Shown here piece after piece: positions 26,314 to 40,920 of a stretch of DNA of 64,000 nt; position 1 is the first letter of the stretch; each line of letters starts with the position of its first letter. The stretch lies in assembly GCA_945787845.1 (NCBI GenBank), contig CALZJH010000001.1, positions 293,876-357,875 on the forward strand, in the 5' to 3' direction. Source of the DNA: an uncultured Woeseiaceae bacterium (GTDB lineage: Bacteria > Pseudomonadota > Gammaproteobacteria > Steroidobacterales > Woeseiaceae). Under the pieces are notes generated by a model, which saw nothing but the letters and a program-made list of their open reading frames with translations, was not told where the DNA came from and ran no database searches. The translations under genes and the position numbers were made by a program.

Positions 26314-28311
26314 ATGGCCAAGAAAACTGATAACGCGTCAACATTCAAAATCGTCGCCGGTATGGGGGCGCTGCTGTTGATCGGCGCAGCTGTGTTGATA
26401 TTTTTGCAGGCTGGCGCCGGCAAATCCGGTGCCCCGGAACTCGCGGCACTGTCGCAGGCGATACCGTCACAGGCGCAGCGGGCGCTGAATGGCGAAGACG
26501 GTGCGTTTGACCAGCTCGACGCGAGCATCCAAAAAGTTGCATCACTACGCCGGGGCGTTGCGCTGGGGCGGTCCGCCGATTGGCAGCAGCTTGAGTCCCA
26601 GGCCTCGGCCATACTGGCGAAGCGCCCGGACGTCGAGGCGTTGCATGCGTCTGCATCGAGCATGGGCACCGCGGCGCAGGCGGTGCTTGAGGGATCCAAC
26701 GAGCTTCTCGACCGGTCGGGTGCGACGGCCGTCATCCAGGAGTTTCAACAGCGCGCGGATCGAATCCGACAAGCCGCGGCCGCGTTGCCGGCCGCTGGCG
26801 AGGGCGTAGCTAACGAGGTAGCAGAACATGTCGCTTTTCTCCGCGACGTGACCAATGGCCTTGGCGGTGAAGCGTCTGACCTCGACATCAGGCCGCTCGA
26901 TGCGGAGGGTCGCGAGGCCGCCCTCGTACCTTTACTCGGCGCCATTGCGACGCTCGAGGATCAGTCTTCAGCGATGAGCGCCAATATCGCGCAAATGAAC
27001 AATCTCGTGGCCACCAGTACGCAGCTTTCGGCGAGCGCTGACCAGTTGTTGGGGTCCGCGTTCGCGTCGTCGAATGGCGGTACCGTTTTGCCTGCAGCAC
27101 TTAGCGTTCCGTGGATCCCGATCGGGCTGATCGTGCTGGCCGCGCTCCTGTTGCTGGGCCTGCAAATGCTGCACAACAAGAGTGCGATCTTTGAGCGTGC
27201 GGCACGCGAACAGGCCGAGCAGAATGAACGCAACCAGCAGGCCATTCTCAGGCTGCTTGACGAAATGGGCAGCCTGGCTGATGGCGACCTGACTGTTGAA
27301 GCGACGGTAACGGAAGACATCACCGGCACCATCGCCGATTCGTTCAACTTTGCGATCGAGGAATTGCGCAAACTGGTGGCAACCGTGAACGACACGGCAC
27401 TGCTGGTTGACACTGCCACCAAGCAAACCGAAAGCACGGCCGGGCATCTCGCTCGTGCCGCCGACAACCAGGCCAAGGAGATTAACGCGGCGACCGAGTC
27501 GATTGTCTCGATGGCCGCGTCGATCGAAGAGGTATCCGGAAACGCCGAAAGGTCGTCGGATGTTGCCCGGCACTCGGTTGAGGTTGCGCACAAGGGCGGT
27601 GAAGCCGTGCGCCGTACGATTGACGGGATGAACGCAATTCGAGAGACGATCCAGGAGACGTCGAAACGCATCAAGCGGCTCGGCGAAAGTTCGCAGGAGA
27701 TCGGCAACATCGTTGAACTGATTAACGACATCGCCGAGCAGACCAACATTCTTGCGCTCAATGCATCCATCCAGGCGTCAATGGCCGGCGAGGCCGGGCG
27801 AGGGTTCGCGGTCGTTGCTGACGAGGTACAGCGACTGGCCGAGCGCTCGACGAACGCGACCAAGCAGATCGAAGTACTGGTCCGCACGATTCAGGCAGAT
27901 ACCAACGAGGCGGTCGTCTCGATGGAACGCAGCACCACGGATGTTGTGGGCGGCGCCCTGCTGGCTGAAAATGCCGGCGCCGCACTGGATGAGATCGAGC
28001 AGGTGTCCAACCAGATCGCGAGCCTGGTACAGAATATTTCGAGCTCTGCGCGACAACAGGCGGGTTCGGCCGCCGATGTGACGCGGCGCACGACGCGCCT
28101 GCGGGAAATCGGCGACGAGACCGGTAAGGCGACAACGGCGACGGCCGCATCGATCGCGAAACTGTCCGAACTCGCGACGCAGCTGCGGAAGACGGTAGAG
28201 GGTTTTGCGTTGCCGCAGGACATGTTGCAGACGAGTGCACTGGCACCAAGACAATCCACTACTGCCGCTCCTCCGGCGGTGCAACCGAAGCCCCAGGTGA
28301 AGGCGGGATAA
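26314..28311 (+). CDS. pilJ: Methyl-accepting chemotaxis-type receptor PilJ
   Basis: 665 residues. There are two membrane helices (about 10-32 and 264-285) flanking a periplasmic domain of about 230 residues with PilJ-type repeats. A HAMP-like segment and a long signalling coiled coil follow. The hairpin tip reads EQTNILALNASIQASMAGEAGRG in outline, with Ser-Met in place of the usual Ala-Ala. The periplasmic part is thought to sense pilus or surface contact in Pseudomonas. The methyl-accepting helices are present although no methyltransferase gene lies in this operon. Confidence 0.94.
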   Translation: MAKKTDNASTFKIVAGMGALLLIGAAVLIFLQAGAGKSGAPELAALSQAIPSQAQRALNGEDGAFDQLDASIQKVASLRRGVALGRSADWQQLESQASAILAKRPDVEALHASASSMGTAAQAVLEGSNELLDRSGATAVIQEFQQRADRIRQAAAALPAAGEGVANEVAEHVAFLRDVTNGLGGEASDLDIRPLDAEGREAALVPLLGAIATLEDQSSAMSANIAQMNNLVATSTQLSASADQLLGSAFASSNGGTVLPAALSVPWIPIGLIVLAALLLLGLQMLHNKSAIFERAAREQAEQNERNQQAILRLLDEMGSLADGDLTVEATVTEDITGTIADSFNFAIEELRKLVATVNDTALLVDTATKQTESTAGHLARAADNQAKEINAATESIVSMAASIEEVSGNAERSSDVARHSVEVAHKGGEAVRRTIDGMNAIRETIQETSKRIKRLGESSQEIGNIVELINDIAEQTNILALNASIQASMAGEAGRGFAVVADEVQRLAERSTNATKQIEVLVRTIQADTNEAVVSMERSTTDVVGGALLAENAGAALDEIEQVSNQIASLVQNISSSARQQAGSAADVTRRTTRLREIGDETGKATTATAASIAKLSELATQLRKTVEGFALPQDMLQTSALAPRQSTTAAPPAVQPKPQVKAG

Positions 28312-28351
28312 GGCTTCTTAGCTTGATTTCGCGAGCGATACGGACGACCAC

Positions 28352-33837
<5,486 letters not shown>

Positions 33838-33841
<4 letters not shown>

Positions 33842-34308
33842 GCAGCGAAGCCAACGAACTCTATAGCCTGCTTATTCCCCTGGCGGAAGATCGCCTGATC
33901 GTACCTCGTGCCTGTGTGGCCGAAGTGGTGCGCTTTTCGCCTCCCGCACAGGAGGCCGGCGCGTATGACTGGATGCTGGGAAACGTAAGCTGGAACGGCA
34001 GGGCATTGCCCGTCGTTTCGTTTGAAGGAGCGCTGGGCAAGGATGTACCGGCAATTACCGGGCGCACGCGAATCGTCGTGTTTTACGCCGGCACCGGGAA
34101 GCTCAAAACGGGCTATTTTGGCGTGCTGACACAGGGCTTTCCGCAACTCGTTCGGGTCAACAAGGATGTCCTGCAGCTACACACCACTGAAGGGTGGCCT
34201 CCGGAAGCGCCCGTGTTGTGCCGTGTGAAAATGATCAACGAGTTTCCGCTGATCCCGAATCTCGAAAAACTCGAGGCCATGTTGGCCCGGGAATCCCTGC
34301 AGGCCTGA
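33838..34308 (+). CDS. chpC: CheW-like protein ChpC
   Basis: 156 residues from a GTG overlapping the chpA stop by 4 bp. It is a divergent CheW domain ([23 protein letters not shown] in outline, then [19 protein letters not shown]). In Pseudomonas ChpC is a second coupling protein thought to bring other receptors to ChpA. Its stop codon abuts that of the convergent rsmE with no base between. Confidence 0.86.
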
Positions 34309-35043
34309 TTACCCCAGGTCGCCCCACCGCGATTGCAGTACCGACAGCGCGGCAGCAGCAGCCGTCTCGGTGCGCAGTACCCTGGGACCCAGCGAAACCG
34401 CAGTGAATCCCGCCAGCCCGGCGTCTTCGTACTCGGACTCGCTAAAGCCGCCTTCAGGTCCGATCAGCAGACAGATCTTGGTCGTCGGAGCGGAAATTCC
34501 CGCGAGGGCGACAGATGCGCCGGGCTTGAGGACCACTTCCGCGCCGACCTCGGCGGGTTTCTGGCCGAACCAGTTGCGAAGCGGCAAGGGCGTATCCACG
34601 AGCGGGACGCGCGTACGTCCCGACTGCTCGCAAGCGCTCACAGCGATGTGCTCCCAGTGGTCGCGACGCCTGGCGGCGCGTTTTTCATCGAGTTTGACGA
34701 CGCCATGCTCGGTCAGCACAGGCGAAATGCGCTTGACGCCGAGCTCCGTGGCCTTTTGCACGACGTAGTCCATGCGCTCGCCGCGCGAAATACCCTGCAC
34801 CAGGTGAATCTTGAGCGGTGACTCGGTAGTGGCGGCTGTGGCCTCCGCCACGCGCAGGGTTGCGGTCGTCTTGGTCATTGCTTCGATGCTCGCCGACCAC
34901 TCAGGCCCTTCGCCATTGAAAACCCGGATCTCGTCGCCGATGCGCAGGCGCAGCACGCGGCCAAGATAGCGGGCACGGTCGCCCTCGAGTAAGAGCTCGG
35001 TGCCGTTGATCAATTGGCTGGAAACAAATAGCCTCGTCTTCAT
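34309..35043 (-). CDS. rsmE: 16S rRNA m3U1498 methyltransferase RsmE
   Basis: 244 residues. The start is the ATG at 35041-35043 (MKTRLFVSSQL), not the upstream ATG in a 270-residue reading that overlaps ampD. An N-terminal PUA-like domain is followed by a SPOUT methyltransferase with the knot motifs LLIGPEGGFSESEYEDA and LGPRVLRTETAA. It methylates N3 of U1498 in 16S rRNA. It is divergent from ampD with about 25 bp between starts. Confidence 0.94.
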   Translation of the reverse strand: MKTRLFVSSQLINGTELLLEGDRARYLGRVLRLRIGDEIRVFNGEGPEWSASIEAMTKTTATLRVAEATAATTESPLKIHLVQGISRGERMDYVVQKATELGVKRISPVLTEHGVVKLDEKRAARRRDHWEHIAVSACEQSGRTRVPLVDTPLPLRNWFGQKPAEVGAEVVLKPGASVALAGISAPTTKICLLIGPEGGFSESEYEDAGLAGFTAVSLGPRVLRTETAAAAALSVLQSRWGDLG

Positions 35044-35068
35044 GGTCTCGAAATCATGCCTCTTCACC

Positions 35069-35620
35069 GTGGACAAAGCCACCGGACTGCTGGAGCAGGC
35101 AACCCGGCGCCCGAGCCCCAACTGCGACGCGCGTCCCGACGAAACGGATCCGTCAATGATTGTTGTTCATGGCATTAGCCTGCCGCCCGGAGAATTCGGC
35201 GGCCTTGAGATTGAGGCGCTTTTCATGAATGAGCTCGACTGGGACGCGCACCCCTATTTCACGCAGATTCGTGGGCTGGAAGTTTCTGCGCACCTGCTCA
35301 TCCGGCGCGACGGCAGCCTGATCCAGTTTGTGCCGTTTACGCAAAGAGCCTGGCACGCCGGTGAATCCTGTTTCCGCGGCCGCCAGCGTTGTAACGACTT
35401 CTCGATCGGCATCGAACTGGAAGGCGAAGACGATACGGCCTACGACGAGCGCCAGTACCCGGTGCTGCAGGGCGTGATCAAGGCGCTCTGTGCAGCCTAC
35501 CCGGCGATATCGCCACGTGAAGTGGCAGGACATTGCGACATCGCGCCGGGACGAAAAATCGATCCGGGCCCTGCTTTCGACTGGCTCAGATTGTATGATG
35601 GGCTTGGGCACACGGACTGA
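35069..35620 (+). CDS. ampD: 1,6-anhydro-N-acetylmuramyl-L-alanine amidase AmpD
   Basis: 183 residues from the GTG at 35069, chosen because its distance to RRPSPNCDARPD equals that in E. coli AmpD. An in-frame ATG at 35042 would add 9 residues and overlap the rsmE start. Zinc ligands are visible: His in VVHGISLPPGEFGG, His in GHCDIAPGRKIDPGPAFDW and the Asp of that motif. It cleaves the lactyl-amide bond of anhydro-muropeptides in the cytoplasm and thereby keeps beta-lactamase induction low. ampE follows 6 bp later. Confidence 0.93.
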   Translation: MDKATGLLEQATRRPSPNCDARPDETDPSMIVVHGISLPPGEFGGLEIEALFMNELDWDAHPYFTQIRGLEVSAHLLIRRDGSLIQFVPFTQRAWHAGESCFRGRQRCNDFSIGIELEGEDDTAYDERQYPVLQGVIKALCAAYPAISPREVAGHCDIAPGRKIDPGPAFDWLRLYDGLGHTD

Positions 35621-35626
35621 CGCGCT

Positions 35627-36538
35627 ATGAATCTGATCGCACTTCTTATTGGACTCGTCATTGAGCGACTCGCGACGCAGCTTTTTCACTGGCGTCGCAT
35701 GCGCTGGCTGGATCGCATCATTGATTTCGGTTTCCACCAGGCGGGGCGCCTGGCTACCTGGCCCGCGCTAATCCCGGTCATTCTGCTGGCCGTGGTGCTC
35801 GTGCTGCCCGTTTTCGCCGTTATCTGGTTCTTCGGCGGTACGCTCGCCGGATTCAGCTACCTGTTGCTGGCCGTTGTCGTCCTGTTCTTCTCACTGGGGC
35901 CGCGCGACATCGGAGAAGAAGTCGTCGCCTACTGCAAGGCGCTGGAGTCGGACGACGAAGAGCAGGTTCACAGTGCGGCGAAGGCGATCGTGGAAGACGA
36001 GGTTCCGGACGATGTCTCTGAACGTACGACCTGCGTGGAAGCGGCGGTCTGCGTTCAGGCAAACAATCGCCTCTTCGCGGTTGTGTTCTGGTTCATGGTG
36101 CTCGGTCCGCTCGCGGCCTGGGCCTACCGTGTCACCGACCTTATTCGTCGTCGCGCGGTTTTCAACGCGGCGCGGGATGAGGAGCCTGAGGGTACCTCGG
36201 CGCGCGTTCGAGATGCGGCCGAGACGCTGCATGGCTGGCTAGCCTGGATTCCGGCGCGGCTCACGGCCGTGGGCTATGCGGCTGCCGGCCACATGGACGA
36301 CGCCCTGGCGGCACTGCGCGCGCCGACGGAAGACAAGGACGTGACGACGTCGGAACGCAGCGAAAACCTGTTAGCACGCGTCGGTATCGCGGCGCTTGCG
36401 CTGCAAGGCCTCCCTGACGAGACGCCCGCGGAACGCGCCATTCGCGGGGCTCAAGCGGCCAATCACCTGGTATTCAAGCTGCTCCTGATCTGGGCAGTCA
36501 TCATTGCCGCCATGACCTTGTACGGCTTCACCCAGTGA
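35627..36538 (+). CDS. ampE: AmpE-like inner-membrane protein
   Basis: 303 residues with about four to five membrane helices (46-64, 68-90, about 148-168 and 281-300 are the clearest). The ACT of the family, LGPRDIGEEVVAYCKALESDD, follows the second or third helix. AmpE is the membrane partner of AmpD in the ampDE operon and has a proposed sensory role in beta-lactamase control, not biochemically settled. The stop overlaps the start of the BtuF-like gene. Confidence 0.88.
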   Translation: MNLIALLIGLVIERLATQLFHWRRMRWLDRIIDFGFHQAGRLATWPALIPVILLAVVLVLPVFAVIWFFGGTLAGFSYLLLAVVVLFFSLGPRDIGEEVVAYCKALESDDEEQVHSAAKAIVEDEVPDDVSERTTCVEAAVCVQANNRLFAVVFWFMVLGPLAAWAYRVTDLIRRRAVFNAARDEEPEGTSARVRDAAETLHGWLAWIPARLTAVGYAAAGHMDDALAALRAPTEDKDVTTSERSENLLARVGIAALALQGLPDETPAERAIRGAQAANHLVFKLLLIWAVIIAAMTLYGFTQ

Positions 36539-37392
36539 TTCGTGCGCTGGCACTCACGTGCCTGTGCGTCCTACTTGGCGCGTGTTCGAGACCCGCCAAC
36601 GACACCGACAGTGCGGACCCGGCCGGTCGCGTCGTGACGTTCGCGCCAAACCTTGCGGAAATTATGTTTGCGGTGGGTGCCGGCGATCAGCTGGTCGGTG
36701 TCAGCGCCTGGTCGGATTACCCGCGCACGGTGCTGGAGCTGCCGGAGATTGGCGACGCGTTTACGATCGACCAGGAGCAATTGTCGTTGCTGCAACCTGA
36801 CCTGCTGCTGGTATGGGAGAGCGGCATGCCGGCACACACTGTGGATGAGCTGCGTCAGCGGGGATACCGGGTCGAGGCCATCAGTACTCGCAACCTTGAC
36901 GCGGTGGCCGAGGCGATGCTTCGTGTGGGCGAACTGACCGGGCAGCAGACTTCAGCCGCAGCCGCGGCGCGGCAATTCGTCGACGAACTCGAGGCTCTGC
37001 GTGCGGCCTATGTCGACGCCGAGCCCATCGACGTCTTCTTCCAGATTTCTGCGCGGCCGCTGTACACGGTAAATCGCGAGCATTTCATCAGTGAAATCAT
37101 TGGTCTGTGCGGCGGCAACAATATTTTTGCGGACCTCGACGGTATTGCGCCGTCGGTCTCAGTGGAGGCCGTCATGGATCGCGATCCCGACGTGATGCTG
37201 GCGGCTGCGAACGCCGGTGACGAGGCGTTTAGTGAGTGGTCGCGCTGGCCCAGCCTGGCCGCCGACCGGTATCGCAATTATTTCCTGTTACCCGAGACGA
37301 TCGGGCGCGGTACGCCGCGCCTGGCCATGGCTGCACGCTCACTCTGCATGGCGCTGGACCAGGCTCGCAGCAACCGCGGAGCGACGCAGTGA
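36535..37392 (+). CDS. Cobalamin/siderophore-type ABC transporter substrate-binding lipoprotein (BtuF-like)
   Basis: 285 residues from a GTG overlapping ampE. Lipobox LLGAC (Cys17). The class III binding-protein fold starts VVTFAPNLAEIMFAVGAGDQLVGVSAWSDYP in outline, typical of BtuF. RNYFLLPETIGRGTPRL near the end also fits. It should deliver vitamin B12 or a related corrinoid to a BtuCD-type transporter; the candidate ATPase (39289) and permease (51080) lie elsewhere in the window. Substrate is inferred from resemblance. Confidence 0.82.
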   Translation: MIRALALTCLCVLLGACSRPANDTDSADPAGRVVTFAPNLAEIMFAVGAGDQLVGVSAWSDYPRTVLELPEIGDAFTIDQEQLSLLQPDLLLVWESGMPAHTVDELRQRGYRVEAISTRNLDAVAEAMLRVGELTGQQTSAAAAARQFVDELEALRAAYVDAEPIDVFFQISARPLYTVNREHFISEIIGLCGGNNIFADLDGIAPSVSVEAVMDRDPDVMLAAANAGDEAFSEWSRWPSLAADRYRNYFLLPETIGRGTPRLAMAARSLCMALDQARSNRGATQ

Positions 37393-37820
37393 CAATATCT
37401 ATTCGGCAGGCGACTCATGACGATCTTTCCACAGCGAAGACCTTGGTGTCCGACGCCGGTCTTCCCGTGGACGACCTGGCTGCAGCGCACCTGGCGTTCG
37501 TCGGTATCGTGGACGAGGATGTTGTTGGCGTCATCGGATTTGAGAATCACGGTCGCGTCGGGTTGCTGCGCTCCCTGGTTGTGGCAGAGGATGCGCGGGC
37601 GGCCGGGCTTGGTCGTGAGCTGGTTGCCGCATTGGAAGCGTCTGCGCGCGAGCAGGGGGTTGACGAAATCTGGTTACTGACAATTGATGCAGACCCGTTT
37701 TTCGCGCAACTTGGCTACCAGATTCGCGGCAGGTCGTTGGCCCCGCCGGAAATTTCGGCGACCGCGGAATTTATCGAGTTGTGCCCGGGCGACGCGTTCC
37801 TGATGTGCAAGGAACTCTAG
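37389..37820 (+). CDS. GNAT acetyltransferase, ArsN2-like
   Basis: 143 residues from a GTG overlapping the BtuF-like gene's stop. GNAT motif A is LRSLVVAEDARAAGLGRELVAALEA in outline, followed by IWLLTIDADPFFAQLGY. The ending, EFIELCPGDAFLMCKEL, closely resembles the ArsN2 group found in arsenic-resistance operons. No ars gene is nearby, so an arsenic role is not supported by context. It is coupled to a corrinoid-binding protein, which is unusual. It converges on the adenosyltransferase gene with 6 bp between. Confidence 0.82.
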   Translation: MTISIRQATHDDLSTAKTLVSDAGLPVDDLAAAHLAFVGIVDEDVVGVIGFENHGRVGLLRSLVVAEDARAAGLGRELVAALEASAREQGVDEIWLLTIDADPFFAQLGYQIRGRSLAPPEISATAEFIELCPGDAFLMCKEL

Positions 37821-37826
37821 TCGCCG

Positions 37827-38375
37827 TCAGCGCGCCCGGTTCCAGAGCACTTCCTGGCCATTCTCGGCGCGCGCCAGAACGCGTGCGACGACGAACAGCA
37901 GGTCGGACAGCCGGTTCAGATACTTGATCGCTTCCGGCCGCACGTCTTCTGTCTGCGATAAGGTGAAAACACGGCGCTCCGCGCGTCGCGCGATCGTGCG
38001 CGCGACATGGCAGTCTGCCGCCGCCGGGCCACCGCCAGGAAGAATGAATTCCTTGAGTCGCGGCAGGTCCTCGTTAAAGCCATCGAGGTCCGATTCCAGG
38101 CGATCGATAAAATCCGCGGTAACGGCACTGTGCCCGGGAATGCACAGTTCACCGCCGAGTTCGAACAGGTCATGCTGGACTTCTGTCAGGCACTCCCGAA
38201 CAGCAGCGGGAATCGCGGCGCTGGCCAGTACTACGCCAATGGCACTGTTGGCCTCATCGACAGTGCCGTACGCTTCGACGCGTGCGCTGTCCTTCGGCGT
38301 GCGGCTGCCGTCGCCAAGACCCGTCGTGCCGTCGTCGCCGGTTCGTGTGTAAATCTTGCTGAGTCGGTTTCCCAT
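37827..38375 (-). CDS. Cob(I)alamin adenosyltransferase, PduO type
   Basis: 182 residues from the ATG at 38373-38375; a longer frame upstream is the antisense of the next gene. Family landmarks are KIYTRTGDDGTTGLGDGSR (the ATP-binding N-terminus), VEAYGTVDEANS and FILPGGGPAAADCHVARTIARRAER. It transfers the 5'-deoxyadenosyl group of ATP to cob(I)alamin, making adenosylcobalamin. It fits with the BtuF-like gene nearby as part of corrinoid salvage. Confidence 0.93.
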   Translation of the reverse strand: MGNRLSKIYTRTGDDGTTGLGDGSRTPKDSARVEAYGTVDEANSAIGVVLASAAIPAAVRECLTEVQHDLFELGGELCIPGHSAVTADFIDRLESDLDGFNEDLPRLKEFILPGGGPAAADCHVARTIARRAERRVFTLSQTEDVRPEAIKYLNRLSDLLFVVARVLARAENGQEVLWNRAR

Positions 38376-38477
38376 GGCGCGACCATAGGTAGCGACTGCG
38401 ATGCTGTCAAGAAAGGCGCGGCGCGAGCGGTATCGGGGTGCTTGTTTCGCGCGGCGGTTGCCGCCATAGTTCGCTCC

Positions 38478-39272
38478 GTGAATCAGTTTGACGAAAGCAA
38501 GGGCTCCGCGCATCTCAGGGTCGCTCTCGCCGCCGCGTCGAAAGCCGCCGAGATAAGCCGCTCGTATTACGCGGGCAACTTCACGGTAACGACGAAGGAG
38601 GACATGACGCCGGTGACGCAGGCCGACGTCGAATGCGAGCAGGCCATCCGCGAGATCATTCTCGAGGCCTTTCCGGAGCATGGGTTCTATGGCGAGGAAA
38701 CGGGGCGCACGCAGGAGGATGCGGACTATCTGTGGCTCGTTGATCCCATCGATGGGACCAAGGGTTTTGTTCGGCAGTACCCGTTCTTTTCGACACAAAT
38801 CGCGCTGATGCATCACGGCGAGATTATTCTGGGCGTCTCGAGTGGCACCATGATGGATGAGCTCGCCTGGGCCGAGAAAGGCCGCGGCGCCTGGCTGAAC
38901 GGCCAGACGCTTAGAGTGAGTGGCATCGACGACCCGGATCGAGCGGCCGTGTCGGTCGGCAATCTGAAGTCACTCGCGGGCAGCCCTGGCTGGGCCTCGC
39001 TGGGCGGCATCGTCGAGCGCGCCGACCGCATCCGTGGCTATGGCGATTTCTATCACTACCACCTGCTCGCGGCCGGCAAGATTGAGGCCGTTATCGAGTC
39101 GGATGTGAACATCCTCGATATCGCCGCGTTGTCCGTGATCGTGACGGAGGCCGGCGGTGTATTCACGAATCTCAATGGGGAAAAACCCACGCTTGAGGTG
39201 CGGTCGGTGCTGGCAGCGAATCCGTCGCTGCATGCACAGTACCTCGAGCGGCTGCGCGGCTACGTGCCCTAG
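38478..39272 (+). CDS. Inositol monophosphatase-family phosphatase (possible histidinol-phosphatase)
   Basis: 264 residues from a GTG at 38478. The frame is open far upstream, but that part is antisense to the adenosyltransferase gene. Metal-binding motifs are complete: GEETG near 74, LVDPIDGTKGF near 86, and NILDIAALSVIVTEAGG near 215. The family dephosphorylates inositol phosphate, histidinol phosphate (HisN) or similar small substrates. The DPIDGTKGFVRQYPFFS loop resembles HisN-type enzymes. Substrate cannot be fixed. No good ribosome binding site is seen. Confidence 0.82.
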   Translation: MNQFDESKGSAHLRVALAAASKAAEISRSYYAGNFTVTTKEDMTPVTQADVECEQAIREIILEAFPEHGFYGEETGRTQEDADYLWLVDPIDGTKGFVRQYPFFSTQIALMHHGEIILGVSSGTMMDELAWAEKGRGAWLNGQTLRVSGIDDPDRAAVSVGNLKSLAGSPGWASLGGIVERADRIRGYGDFYHYHLLAAGKIEAVIESDVNILDIAALSVIVTEAGGVFTNLNGEKPTLEVRSVLAANPSLHAQYLERLRGYVP

Positions 39273-39288
39273 GGCGTGTTAACAGGCC

Positions 39289-40077
39289 CTAAGACGCGTC
39301 CGAAGCGATGAACAGGCGCGTCGAGCGCCACGCCACGGACTCCATCGGTGTGGCGTAAAGTTCGCTGAGCCGTCGTTCGTCGAGCACGTCCGGGGTCGCA
39401 CCGATGTCCCAGCGACCGTCCCCGTATAGCAGCAGGCATCGGTCCGCATAGCGAACCGCCAGGTTGACGTCGTGCAGGCTCGCGATGACCGCCGCCCCGG
39501 CATCGGCACGCTCGCGAAGGAGGCGCAGCGTATCGAGCTGATGCTGTGGATCGAGATGATTCGTCGGCTCATCCAGCAAATACACTCGCGGCTGCTGCGT
39601 TAGCACCTGCGCAATGGCCAGCCTGCGCCGCTCGCCGCCCGACAGGGTCAGGATGTCGCGATGGGCGAGTTCCTCGAGGTCCACCGCCGCCAGCGCCTCA
39701 AGTCCTATCTCGATGTCTTTGGCCGACTCCCACTGGAAGCGACCGATATGCGGGTGGCGGCCGATCATCGCGGTGTCGAGAACCGTCGCCGGAAAAATGT
39801 CGTCGACATGTTGCGGCAACAGCGCCAACTCTTGCGCAATCTCCTGGCGCCTGCCGGCGGCGACGTCGCGCTCGCCAAGCAACACCTGCCCGCCGGCCGC
39901 AGGGCGCAAGCCGGCCAGCGTGTGCATCGTTAAGGACTTGCCCGAACCGTTTTGTCCGAGCACGGCCAGCAGCTCGCCGCCGCCGACCGCGAGGTCGAGG
40001 GCCTCGACGAGTGTTCGCCCTGACACACTGACGCGCACATTGTTGCAGGATAGAAGTGAAGGGGCGACGGCGCTCAT
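39289..40077 (-). CDS. ABC transporter ATP-binding protein, BtuD/FecE-like
   Basis: 262 residues. It is a complete ABC ATPase: Walker A GQNGSGKSL, Q-loop LLPQHVDDIF, signature LSGGERRRLAIAQ, Walker B VYLLDEPTNHLDP, and H-loop SLHDVNLA. The sequence type matches iron-siderophore/B12 importers. It is last in a leftward series after the amidase and metalloprotease genes. The likely partners are the BtuF-like protein at 36535 and the permease at 51080. Confidence 0.86.
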   Translation of the reverse strand: MSAVAPSLLSCNNVRVSVSGRTLVEALDLAVGGGELLAVLGQNGSGKSLTMHTLAGLRPAAGGQVLLGERDVAAGRRQEIAQELALLPQHVDDIFPATVLDTAMIGRHPHIGRFQWESAKDIEIGLEALAAVDLEELAHRDILTLSGGERRRLAIAQVLTQQPRVYLLDEPTNHLDPQHQLDTLRLLRERADAGAAVIASLHDVNLAVRYADRCLLLYGDGRWDIGATPDVLDERRLSELYATPMESVAWRSTRLFIASDAS

Positions 40078-40119
40078 GGGACTCAGCGTAGCTCAGGCCG
40101 CCGGGGAGAAAAAGCCGCG

Positions 40120-40890
40120 TCAGTCGATCAGCCTGATTTCGCTGGCGGTCATCGGACCAATAACGGCGTACTTGAGGCTGGACGGAATCGTGGAGTCGTC
40201 CTCGGAAAGTGCGATGCGGCCGCCCATGATTTCGGCGCGGCGCTGCGGATACAATGGCGTCCGATTCGGTTCGGCAAGACCGTCGGGCGCTATCGGCTGA
40301 CCGTCGGCAGGGCTGTACTTGTCAGTCGCGCCGAGCGTATGCAGGAATTCGTGTGCAATAATGACGTTATTGATGCCGCGATGGCGGCGGCTCGCATAGC
40401 CGTTAACAATACCCACCATACCCTTTTGCAGGCCGACCGAGTTTTCGAGCCGCACCGCAATATCGGGCTGGTGATAACGCACAAAAATGCGCACGTCCGG
40501 CTCGATCTTGTCCTGGGCATCGGTCACGCTTCCCGCCCACCAGCGCATCTTCAGCGACCACATCATGATAGATAGCGTGTTGGGCTCTGTGGGTATCGCC
40601 GGGGGCTGCTCGCGCACCTCCGTGCCGAGCTCGATTCGAACCGGGCGGCTCACACCGCGTGCATAGCGTTCGGTCTCCCGCGCAAGAAATGACTCGATCC
40701 CGTGAAAGTCGCGGACTTGCAGGTTATCGATGTATTTCGCCGCCACCTCGCTGCCATCGGCATTGATCGGATAGACCTTCACCCACAGGCTGTTGTTCCA
40801 GTCCGTGCTTCGTGCCTGCGTCAACCACGTGCTGAGGGCAACGAAAAACAAAATGAACAGCAAGATCGAGATTCGTACTGCCTTAAACAT
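40120..40890 (-). CDS. Membrane-anchored putative zinc metalloprotease
   Basis: 256 residues. One N-terminal membrane helix (about 5-23) and a large extracytoplasmic domain. The motif HEFLHTLGATDKYSP at about 185-200 fits the HExxHxxGxxD zinc-metalloprotease pattern, with Asp as third ligand. The rest does not match a family I can name. It lies between the amidase lipoprotein and the ABC ATPase, all leftward with gaps of 30-42 bp. Protease activity is inferred from the motif alone. Confidence 0.65.
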   Translation of the reverse strand: MFKAVRISILLFILFFVALSTWLTQARSTDWNNSLWVKVYPINADGSEVAAKYIDNLQVRDFHGIESFLARETERYARGVSRPVRIELGTEVREQPPAIPTEPNTLSIMMWSLKMRWWAGSVTDAQDKIEPDVRIFVRYHQPDIAVRLENSVGLQKGMVGIVNGYASRRHRGINNVIIAHEFLHTLGATDKYSPADGQPIAPDGLAEPNRTPLYPQRRAEIMGGRIALSEDDSTIPSSLKYAVIGPMTASEIRLID

Positions 40891-40920
40891 GAGCCTTCCT
40901 GCCGGGTGTCGGGTTCCCGG

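Noticed and set aside
37389..37820. Arsenic-resistance locus
   Set aside because: Only the acetyltransferase resembles ArsN2; no arsR, arsB or arsC is nearby.
36300..40900. Cobalamin riboswitch near the btu-like genes
   Set aside because: No long leader and no convincing B12-box was found; the genes overlap or abut their upstream neighbours.
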